Shown here one piece after another: positions 11,347 through 22,200 of a stretch of 64,000 bases of DNA. The position numbers were made by a program, and so were the translations under genes. The notes below the pieces were generated by a model that was given only the letters and a program-made list of their open reading frames with translations, was not told the origin of the DNA and searched no databases. The stretch's first letter is position 1. Each line of letters opens with the position of its first letter. The DNA lies in NCBI GenBank assembly GCA_014526335.1, contig JACTAT010000006.1, positions 2,186,738 to 2,250,737 of the forward strand, read 5' to 3'. This stretch comes from Chrysaora quinquecirrha. Lineage: Eukaryota > Cnidaria > Scyphozoa > Semaeostomeae > Pelagiidae.

Positions 11347-13717
11347 TCAATAATGTCCTTTCTTTGTTTGTTTCCTAGTACCTTTTCTTTCTAGAGTTTT
11401 CTTTTTCAACCGTTCTTCGCGTTCCTTCCAAAGTAACGGCGGCGACTGAAAACAGCACTCATCCTTGTATCTATAATGCCTCTGTTCATAATTTCGTGAA
11501 TCAACAACGCTCTTCCATGGAACTGGGTTCACATAAGTTGGTTCTGGGCCAGATGCAATGTCATAGAAATCGAAATCATTCCTATCATTACCTTTTGAGT
11601 TCTGCCTTTTTTGTTGTTTCACTTTCTGTTTCCACTTACGATATGATATTTCGTTTAATTTTATTTGTTCTTTCTTTTTCATTTGTAATTCTATCTTTTG
11701 TTCTTTTCCTTTTCTTTTGCTCCTTGCTTTCAATTTTTTCTTCTCCAGCCATTCATTATAAGCCTTTTTTGCTTTATTACTTATAATTTGTTCTTTCTGT
11801 TGTTTTTTCAATTTCTCATATTCTCGCTGTGCTGCTTTTTCTTTCTTGTGTTTTTCATGTTCGAAATTCTTTTGAGCAAGCCACTTCAGTCTATTTTCCT
11901 CAACCTGTTTGTCAATTTTCTCCCTCTCTTGGGTTTTCTTCATCTTTGCAATCTTATCTTTCTGCTTCAACTCTCTTCTAAGTTCCATATGTTTTAAATC
12001 TTTGACAGCCTTTTCTATCAACCACTCTTCCCATGACTTCGTGAATATTTTCTGCTGTTTTGACTTTCTTGAAAAATCATCCCTGAAACATTTGACAAAA
12101 TTTGAGATTTAGGTTTTAATCTGCATCATTTATATATTCCACATTACTCTATTGTTTCTGCCTGTATCTGATGTTTGTACTCAGATGAATGTCAGACGAA
12201 GAAAGCATTGATATATCTTGCAGTGCAGCCATTAATCACAGATACAAAAAATACCAGAAAATATTAACCCAAAGCCTTCTGTATGAAACCAGGCTTGCAA
12301 GGTTTTGTACAGAGGCGGAGCCTTAATATTTTTGGTATTGCATGAAGGAAATGCAGTTATTACATGGTTTATTACCCTACGGACAGAACCTGATCATGTC
12401 CCCTAGTGATGTGGTGACTCATTGAAACAATTCCTATACAACGAAGCCTGTTGGCATTGCACTCTAAATCTAAAAATTTTGAATGTTTATTGTAATGAGC
12501 AGGCATTACCGGATTATAATTCCCTATTATAACAGGGCATTTGAACGTTTTCAGCCAATCAGATTGCATAACAGAGTTACGGCCCTGACCATAGGGAAAT
12601 AAAGCTAAGTTGTAACTACAGCTCTTGGCACCCTTATAGGTGAGGTTTTAGACTTTTCACCAGGTAACCTTTAATCAGCCTTTTATCCTAATATTGCAAA
12701 ATTTTGATAGTCACTTAATAAGTAGATAATATTGGAGGAAGGTTAATGCAAGAGAACTGGTGCTTTATAGAGAAAATGGAGTAATAAAACAGTGCAGAAG
12801 GGCAGGACTTAGAAAATTAATTACCTTTCTATTCTAGTACTGTAGCATTCTCTTCTGCCAACAAATTCTCTTGGTTTTCTTTCTGTTTCAAAGTCAACAG
12901 TCTTTGTGTATCTCTTATTAATTTTAAGTTCCTCTGAAAGTGATTCATCATCTTCACTAAATTCTGAGCTTGCTGATAATGAGCTGGAAAATAATGATTA
13001 ACAAATAAATATTCAGTATTTAGCTATCACTAGAAGTTGCTATGGCATCATGGTGTAATCCAGCTGACTCATGGTGTCAGGAGCTCAGTGTGGTCAGGAT
13101 GGTCCAGGTCTTTATTAGTTAACCCATTACTGAGATCCTAGTGACTGGCACTAAAACACCATTTCATCTTCACTACAGTCATATATAAAAACAAAAATTC
13201 CTCAACTTCTGTTAGTTGCATCATATTTTTTGACAGTTTTTTCAACATCTTGCAGCCCCCTTCTCTCCTCCAAGAGTGGAAAACTTGCACTATCTTGCAA
13301 TGGCTAACTTTATTGAAGCTATTGAACCTTGAAACTGTTGCAGATTCCAAAAAGGTCTGCTCCCACCCATCCCACTCCCAGCTGGCATCTTCAGTTTCTT
13401 TCAACACTTAGAGAGATTTCTACAAATTTCTACTTGTTCCAACTGAGTGGACCCGGATTTCTACTTGTTCTAATTGGAGACTGGAGTGGACTCAAAAAAA
13501 ACTCTTGATCTAATGATCCTGCATGCAGTGCAGCTGCATAAATGGGCCTATCGTCTTTATGCAGGATCAACTTTTGTTGTTCTTATTACCTCGATCGACT
13601 CTCGTAATCAGAAGCATACAATGGAGTAAGCAAAGATCTCGTTGAGCCTCCAGCATCGAGCGAGTCATCAAACAGATTAGATCTCGTTTCACTTTCAACG
13701 ATAAATGTTTCATTCAT
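11347..13717 (-). CDS. CCDC34: Coiled-coil domain-containing protein 34 homologue, three coding exons
   Basis: Exons 13717-13590 (starts MNETFIVESE), 12983-12825 and 12082-11347 join in phase (2, then 2) to give 340 aa, near the size of vertebrate CCDC34. The N-terminus is Ser/Asp-rich. The C-terminal 240 residues are a highly charged Lys/Glu/Gln coiled coil opening with the conserved SWEEWL segment and ending in the diagnostic GPEPTYVNPVPWKSV motif (vertebrate form PEP.fYNPIPWKP). CCDC34 is a flagellum/cilium protein linked to intraflagellar transport and sperm tail assembly. All junctions use GT-AG, for example donor GTAATAAG at 13589. The first ATG in the open exon 1 frame was chosen as start. 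A SINE copy sits in intron 1. Family assignment is strong; function is inferred by homology. Confidence 0.85.
13040..13172 (+). repeat. tRNA-derived SINE, copy D (internal deletion)
   Basis: Starts GGCATCATGGTGTAATCCAG and ends TAAAACACCATTTCATCTTC, matching the family, but the box B and adjacent segment are shortened to GTCAGGATGGTCCAGG. It lies in intron 1 of CCDC34, opposite in orientation to the gene. Confidence 0.65.
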
Positions 13718-15655
13718 TTTTCATAGAGCTTTCTTGCCGCAGCAACCTTCTGAAAATTCCACCATTAGCAATTTTTGAAACTGAAAAGGAATAACAGCAA
13801 ACTGAATTTGCCTCGCTTTGACAGAAAAAATTCGAATAAGCCTCGCTTAGAAATTCTTGACTGCGAACACAGGAACGGAACCAGGAACAAAAACCTTTGG
13901 AACTTAGGACCAAGGAACGTGTAAACAGGAAATTAGGAAGAACTGAGAGCACAAATGCAAAATTGGTTGCACATTTGCATTGCACTGTTGTTTACTTTTC
14001 TTGCAGACTTATGTGGGACTCACGTTTAACAATAATTTGCGACGTGGTTAAACGGATCAAAATTTTGCTCTGAAAGCGAATCTCTTATGTTTGACCAACA
14101 ATTACGGATTATTTTGCCAGGGCCTCAGCTTGAGCCTATCACATTTAAGGATGTTTCTGTATGAAACTAATCTATTTCCTTGTTATTTACAAATTACAGC
14201 CTATGTGGATTACAAATGCAGGCTAAGTAAAGGGTAAAATTTCAATCTATCAAAAAGTAAGCAAGCCAGTTATCAAGCAAGTATCGTCAACAAGCCTACT
14301 TTACTTGAGAAAACCAAAAAAGACACCCAGATCATGCGAACATCTTTTTTACTTCAAATGTAATTATCAGCGCTTCAACATACGAAAACATCTCATGAGT
14401 TTTGTTACATCACAAGAACTGAGGGCATTTCACTTATCAAAAGCGTACGGGATTTCCGTTCAAACAAAAGGATTTCCAAGGAATTTCCATCAAAACAATA
14501 GGAATTCTAGCAAGGTATAAAAGGTTTCCAATAAGTGAATTGCCCCTCGAAAAGAGCAGCTATATATAAAATTGCAAAATCATTATTAATGAACTAGAAA
14601 CGAAGTATAATTATATCTCTACAAGCATTACTTTGTGCATAGCCTCGACCTTACAGCAGCCAAACAGCATGCTTCTTTATAGCCTTCTCAGCCGATCAGC
14701 GATATAAGGGAAAAGGGGATTCTTATGAAGGGGATTTTATATAAGGAAAATGAATGTACTTAATCTGCCCAAAAAACTAGTTTTAAATTATAATAATACA
14801 ATTATTTACTCAGTTTTAACAAAGTCAGCACGATATAATTTGTAACAAAGAAACCTCCACAAAGCGGGCACTTGTGGGACCTATGCTTTTGTCCGCTTTA
14901 GAGAGGTGCTCGTTTGTACAGGTTCCACTGTATACCCAAGCAAGCTTAATCTCTATAATACAGTAAGGGTTGAGTGTTCGGGTTTAAGAGTCTTCGAATT
15001 ACAGGCGAAATCACGGTTTTAGTCTCGTAAATGCATTAGATCGCATCACGACTGCGGTAGCTACGAGGTTGTCGAAGCTCTGAGGAAAGGTTTTGCGGGT
15101 TTCGCGACAGGTCCGCGGACAAGCCCAAACCTTTAGAACTCAAATTTTTTTCTAGTCAAGGTAACACCATTGTCTTAGGGGAAAGCACAAACTCTTCACA
15201 CCCATTTCTAACGAAACAGCCCTTCCAAGGCAACAGCTAAGTTCTACCTTTACTGCAATAGTGAATGGGCTTTTATAACGATTCTCAACAAAGATAAATA
15301 AGACTTTCTAAATTTTAATTCAAAATTGCGGGAAACAGCAGAAACATCTCGGGACTTGATTTCTGATTCCATATCTGTCAGATCTCTATCTCGACCGATG
15401 CTAACCACCAAAAGAATAGTTTACTGTGAGGAAAGTCTGAGGATTCCAAACCACTGCCAAACGATAATATGTAGGTACAGTATATCGTGTATGAATCTCA
15501 AATGCAGCGATTTTACTACATTTAAATGACATTACCTTGGAATAGACGAATCCATAAATTACATCACTTGTAATACGCGCATAGTTCCACCGGGGAAGGG
15601 TAACACAGAAAGCGTACATTGCTCTCAGCAATACCATCATTTGCATTAAAATGAG
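13718..15655. other. Intergenic region between CCDC34 and VAMP7
   Basis: No exon I can defend. It must contain the CCDC34 promoter just right of 13717 and the VAMP7 3' flank. A degraded right end of the CCTGGCCAAACG MITE lies at about 14040-14133, and a pogo/Tigger-like end at 14832-14933. A minus-strand open frame at 15401-15697 has a plausible donor at its edge, but no family match. Confidence 0.5.
14832..14934 (-). mobile_element. Solo end of a pogo/Tigger-type element
   Basis: Read on the minus strand the end is TACAGTGGAACCTGTACAAA followed by CACCTCTCTAAAGCGGACA, the recognisable terminal motif of pogo-like elements with a flanking TA. The opposite end was not found, so this is a fragment. 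Confidence 0.4.
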
Positions 15656-16092
15656 TACCGCAAATCCTCGAATCAACCCCCAGGGGCTTATTTGCAAAAA
15701 CGAATTTTTGCTGGGGGCTTATTCGAAGGGAGGGCTTACGTCAAACTTCCATGGTTCCAGTGTTTCTTTCGACATAATAGCAAAGCGAGAAAAGATAGCT
15801 TATCTGTATTCTATAATCAAAATCAGCTGTTTGCCAAGAGCCAATGGCTGATTATTGGTTGAATTCATAGTAAAACCTGTCAGCACTAGCTTTTCCAGTT
15901 TTTTAATTAGTTGAAAGATGCATTATAGGCAAAAACAAATTCATAAGGCCTTCGAACAATTCCCCATGCGGGCTTATTCGAGGGAGGGCTTATTTGCAAA
16001 AATGAATTTTTAGGTAGGGGGCTTATTCGGGGAGGGGGGCTTATTCGGGGGGACTTTTCCGGAGGTGGTGGCTTATTAGAGGATTTACGGTA
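15656..16092. mobile_element. TA-flanked MITE, TIR CCGTAAATCCTCGAATAAGCC type
   Basis: Left end TA-CCGCAAATCCTCGAATCAAC and right end inverse TA-CCGTAAATCCTCTAATAAGC, flanked by TA on both sides. Internally it contains repeated GGGCTTATTCG blocks near both ends. No coding capacity; a proline-rich minus-strand frame over it follows the G-rich repeats and is spurious. Confidence 0.65.
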
Positions 16093-16245
16093 TAGATTTC
16101 TGCTTGTCTTGGGACTGGCCATCTGTTTCTTCAGTTGAAAATAATTCATGGATAGGTCTATGTAAAACTTAAAACAAGATAACGTGCAATTTAGATTGTT
16201 AAATTAAACATAAGAATTTCTAAGAAAAGAACAGAACGATTTGAA

Positions 16246-19200
16246 TTATAACTTGCCCAGCGCTCCGAGAATAATCAAAGCAACAACCCCAAGTAATAGA
16301 AGGATAACGAAAATTAAAATTAAACAGTTCCTTGTATTTTGCCACCAAAACTTCCTTCGCAATTTCACTGTCGACTTCTTGAAGCTTTGCGACTAAAGAG
16401 GATAAATAGCAAGTTTTTTAATACATTAGGTGAAAGTTTTATAATACAATATTCCGGGTGGGGCTGGTACTGGTAATACAATATACGGGGTTGTGAGAGT
16501 TTTCTAGGCCTTTCTTATGTTGGACTCAGGACTCGGGTAAATTTCTGATAATTTTCCGGATTTATGTATATTCGAGAAGACAGGGTATTCTTTCTCAATT
16601 CAACAGTTTAAGGGGTAGGTACATTCGTTTTAATAAGAACAATTTTATAAGAACACGAGCCTGGATTTTGCTAAGAAAAAAAGATAAAGATAGTTTGTGT
16701 CCATGCTTTCCAACTTCCTTGAAAAAGAAATTTCTTACCGAGGCTTCTAAATCTTCTGTTTTCTCTATCAAAATGTCAAGTTTTTCGCCTCTTTCAAGCA
16801 CTTTTTCTAGAACGGGAACAGAAACATCTTATACACAGTTTAAAGGTCAGACGGAGGTTCTATATAAACAGATTTAAAAATACGACGGCATTAACGCAAG
16901 GGAGGTAACTCCGAATAGAAGAGAGGTATACATGTGCGTTCTGGTTTACAGGTTTTAGGCCAAATATTTGGGTCATGTTTTGTGAAAATTTGGCCAGGTT
17001 ATAGGTAACAAGTCAGTTTTTCTGGATAATGTACTTGCTTTAATGGTCAATAGGAGATCTGAGTTGAAAGTTTCAACAAAAGAAAGCCAATGGACTTTCT
17101 TCAACGCCTCTGGGAAAAGAAAGAGATATAGAGAGTTTGATGGCACGAACAGTTTTCTTATGAAATTGTATTCTTATGAAACTATGAATGTATTCTTACG
17201 AAACATTTTTGCCCGATTTTCGGGGTGCAATTTTGTAGACTATGCCCTGGTTACTGGGTTATCATTTCGAAATTAAGCTCTTATTATCACCCCTTGTTAG
17301 GTTCTCTGAGGCACATACATACCATCCTGCGGATAGGAGTTAAATCCTTTCGCATTATTATCTATCATGCATTAAAGAAGTTAAGTATAACGTACGGCAT
17401 AAAACTTAAATGTATGACTATGACCAAACGGCGATAAAAGAACAGCAACGTTTCGCCTAGCTTGTTCACATGCTCTCTTCTTTTTCTCAGCTAGATCATT
17501 TCAAATTAAAATCATACTAAAAACCATCTATCTGCCAAACGAAAAGAAATGAAAAGGTATTATCTTAGGTTGAAAACACTAATCGACCTACTTACCAATA
17601 TTTTTGGTCATCACTCCTTTCACATCTTCGACTTCTTTTCGTACTTTTCTGATCGACTCAAGGCCTGCATCCTCACCTTCTCCTCTGTTAAACTTAGTCT
17701 AGGTAAAATAATAAATCTCAAAGTTTATTATGAAAGCTGTCGTTGCTAATCATCTTTCTCCTTCTCACTTTGAAAATCAGCCAGCTATGACGACACGACA
17801 AAACTGGACAAAACGATACGAAAAGGGAAAACTTTATTTTGCAGTAGGCAACTTTATTAATCAGAAACTAATGTGCTTCCCTTGCGTAGCTTCAAAATGA
17901 AAGTAAGATTTCAACAACCGGAAAATTCATCATGCAGTTAATGCAGTTAGGTTTAGGCAAGAAAAGAGAGACATCAGTCTTGAAGTTGCTCTAGAGTCGC
18001 ATTATATAATACCCCCTGTTGTTCCGAGTCCACTGCATTCTGTTGCACCTAATTCATTCTGCTGCACTAAGTCAAACGTTGAATATTAGATTTGGTGCTG
18101 CATGAAAAGAGCAAAACTTGTCTTGGGTCAAACCTGCCTCTGATGCATACTGCAAAGACCTATGGGTTTAATTCAATAGCTGAAACATCTCCTTTACCCA
18201 AAGTCAGGCTTATGTTGACCTACAATACCGAGTATGATACGATTAGAACTAACGCCAACTAGTTGTTACTGCTAACTAATATCAACATGTCAACAACTAG
18301 TCAGAGCTTGTCACCGTTGATTGCCGGTTAAAGATTGCTCATGTTGACTGCGACTAAAGGGAATCAGTTGGCAACTGCTCGAAGAAGTAGAACTTGCCCA
18401 ACTTTCTGAAAATGTGTCCCAACTAGTTGCCATAAAAAAGGAGCTAGTTGCCAACTAGTTGCCAGAGCACTTATGTCGACAGGTCAGTTGTGACAAATTA
18501 GTTCCGAAAAATCGGTGATTAGCGGTTGGCACCTAGTTCTGACTGTGTGCAATGTAGACGTAAGATTGTTGATGTTTAGATTTTATCAAGATTTCATCTT
18601 TAACAAATAAAACTTACAAGTTGTGATGACAAAACTTGACTGAAGTCTCTCCTAAGCTCATAAGCATTGCAGACCATTGCTCTGGTTTTTAGGGCTCCTG
18701 AGGTGAATCTTCTCTTTATCTGAAAAGAATAATGAGTCAGCTTTTGATCTCAATACTTAAAAGAGGTGATGAGCAGGGGTCCCTATGTATTGAAAAAGCC
18801 TGAGTTCCATAGAGATGTTTCAACAGTCTTTGCAGACATTGAAAAACAGAAATACTGCCAGCAAATGCGTAAATATGTGGGAACATAAGAAAAAATCTTC
18901 AGTAGTTTGAGTGCCATAGCATTAATTCCAATACCAATAACCACGACTCAGGTAATCAGTCTACCAAATCACAGCTTTTTGCATCAGATGATTTTGTCAT
19001 CAGGTGTTCCTCCAGTACATCTTCTTTTGACTGGCATGAAACATGGTATTAGACCCTGGGAAGCTGGAAAGGGGAACACATTGAAATTTTAAAAACAATA
19101 TCAAATGACAGTGGAAACAAGATGCTAGGATCTTGGGACTTCTAGGACCTTTGGAGTTCAAGGACCTTGAGACTTCTAGGACCTTGGGACTTCTAAGACC

Positions 19201-22200
19201 TTGGGATTTCAAGGACCTTTGGACTCCTTGGACCTCCAAAGCAAGCTGTGACTGACTATTAAGATGTAGAGAGGGTAAAGTATTAGGCTTGATGATTGAG
19301 ATATTTATCTATTGGATAGTCGAGAGTCACCTGGGGCCTTCTCTGATGTTATAACAATATCACTCTTGAGATAAGGAAATAGACTTTTTCATCCTCACGG
19401 TACATTGTATTCCTTACTATGTAATACAGATACTATCTGCTGAGCAATGCTAAGAGCATTCTTAGACGCAGTTACAAAAATATGAACATAATTGAAAAGT
19501 TTACCTCGTGAAGGAATCCATATGGAACTCTTTTACCCATTGAGGCATCTGCTAAACAAAGATATGTCAAACCATCTTCCACAATCACATGGAACTGATA
19601 TCTAAAAAGAGCAAATGTAATTTTATAGTTATTTAAAATGAAAAAAAAGAAGAAATAATTACACTGTGCTATCCAGCTAAGTATAACTAGTTTTTTCTTG
19701 TCTCAGTGAGATGTGATTCCTAAGCCAGCAATCACAGAGCTTGGGACCTTGATGAACGAAATAAAACCGGCCACTAAGTTAAACACTATAGCGATGTCTG
19801 AAGGATTACAATCATCATCATAATCCTCATCATCGTGATCAAAATTGTTTTCATCATCACAATGGTTGTCATTATTGTCATCATCATGATCATCATAATC
19901 ATCGTAATTATCATCATCATGATCATCATAATCATCATCATCATTATCATCATCCGCACAACAATCATCATAGGTTGGGTGGGAATCTCAGTTAAGGAAT
20001 TTTGAAAATTAGATTCATTCAATTCAATTCCATTTAAGGGTGAGAATGAAGATGTGGGTAAAGTGGGGCTACAGAACCCCTGATTATTGGCCGCCGTACT
20101 TGGTGCTTAGTGTTACCATGTAGGTAAGGTTTCAAAGTCTAGGCAAAGGGTTTCTGTGGAGCTCTGGTAGGAAAGCAATTGCAATCTGCAGTATTGTGCT
20201 GTTCATTTTAATATCTATCCAGCAGTAACATCAAAAAAATGGGAGCAGTGAGGAGCAGTTCCATGGTGCAGCAGAGAGCACTTCTGCCGGCCAATCCCAT
20301 ATGGACTACCCATGCACTCGTTTGAGCCCGTCTTTGAACAGTTGCAATTTGTTTTCTCTTTTTCTGAAAAGTCTTGGGCAAGGTGCTGTGGGTGGTTCCA
20401 GTTATTATCCATACCCCCTCCCTATGGAAGACAAAATCCAGGGATATATGAAAACATCGGAAAACCCATGGGTTCCAAAGTGTAAAAAGTCTAAAATCCA
20501 AGGGTGGATTTGAAACAACCCACAAAAATCCAGATCTCTCACTTGAAATTGACAAAATCCAGGGCTGAAACTGAAAATTTTGTGTCTTCCATAAGGTAAA
20601 ATCCAGAGGTTTTGGTCTAAAAATGGCCCAAATTCCGGGCTGTCTGCAATTTTGGCAGTAAAAATACGGACCTCAGCCTATTGTTGAGGTCTCTTCCATA
20701 GGGGGGTACAGATACCACCTAATCTATGCTGTAATGGTCATTGCATTCTTCAACCCGCATCAGGGCCGCCGAGAGGCAGGCCAGGCCCCGGGGCCAGGCC
20801 CCTTATGGGGCCCCCCAGCCCTGAAGGTGCCGGAAAATGTTTGGACCACGCCCTCCTATGCACCGTTAAAACGCTGTTCTAGTTGGGAAAGTACATCTGT
20901 TGAAAATGTTTGAAAATTTTTAGGTGGAAACGCCTTCCTAAATTTCACTAAAGCCTTATTTCCACACAGCGGCATTTTGCGAGCGAGCAGAAATTTTATT
21001 GTTCAAATTGAAAATAAAGTTAAGGCTGAGAGACCTTTTATTGTGTAAATTGTATTCCACGTCTAAATCAACCGTTTAACTACAAGAAAGAAAAATGCTG
21101 AGAAGTCCTAAAATGTCTATAAATTCACTTTGCGAGCCTTTTTTAGTGCAAAAGCATTAATTACGTCACTGAAGTCTATTTTTTTCGTAAGTTCGCTCTC
21201 AATGCTTAGAATAGCCAAGTCGTTCAATCTTTCCTGTGTCATTGTGCTCCGCAAGAAGTTTTTGATGAGCTTGAGTTTGCTGAAAGATCGCTCTGCTGAA
21301 GCAACTGTAACTGGCATTGTGCAAAATATCCTCAGGGCAATGCATACGTTTGGGAATATCTCACCAAGCTTGAATTTGCTGATTTTGTTCAAGAGAATGA
21401 ACGGACTTAATGATTCTTCTCCAAAGTTTGCAGCATGAATTGTTTTCAGATGAATCATTTCATCTCTCAGTTCATCTTGCGAGATATCGTCCTTGTATTT
21501 CTTTGCCAGGGTAACACAGGCTGCCGAAATTTGCTGCTCTGTCAAGGCAAGGTATCTCCAAAGGAAACCAAACATATCATCTATTTTGTGTGCAGCATCA
21601 TACCGTGTTGAGAGGCCAGCAATGACTGAATCGATAATGAAATAGAAAACATCACGTCTAAATGCTGCTTCTTCCACTGCTTCAACTGCATCACCTTCTG
21701 GGAAAACATCTTCTTGCGTCTCGTCGAAAAATGGTCTCCTTTTCGTCTTTCGTTTGGCTGGGAGATGTGAATCAATTTGCATTCCTTCAGCAACCAACTT
21801 CGACTCATTGCTGCGCAAATCTTTAAGGTCGTGCACAAGTGACTTAAGATTTGAGACCTCTATATCAATAGTGGCTTGCCTTGCTTGTATGATCTGGTTT
21901 CTTTGATCGATTGCTACTAAAATCTTCAACCAAATTGCAGACATGAGGATGCAAGTGAAAGAAGAGACGTACTTAATGGTACCGTTAACTTCAGTGGAAG
22001 TCTTAGGGGTAAGATTCAGCGTATGAAGTTGCTCCAGGGCAGAACGTATACCAGGAAGATGAGCTGCAAATGGTCGCACACTTGCTACACGATCCGTCCA
22101 TCTTGTACCTGACAGGCCATGCAATGAGGATCCAATGCTTTCTTGAAGAATTAACCACCGCTGGGGACTGCTGGAAAATAGGGTGTACACGGTTTGTACC

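Noticed and set aside
15401..15697. Minus-strand 98-aa frame as a membrane-protein exon
   Set aside because: A donor-like GTAATG and a hydrophobic stretch are present, but no acceptor pairs with a neighbouring exon and no family is recognised.
15907..16149. Proline-rich minus-strand frame
   Set aside because: Produced by G-rich repeats inside a TA-flanked MITE.
19786..20022. Met/Ile-rich minus-strand frame
   Set aside because: Translation of an ATC/ATG microsatellite; same for the frame at 61498-61695.
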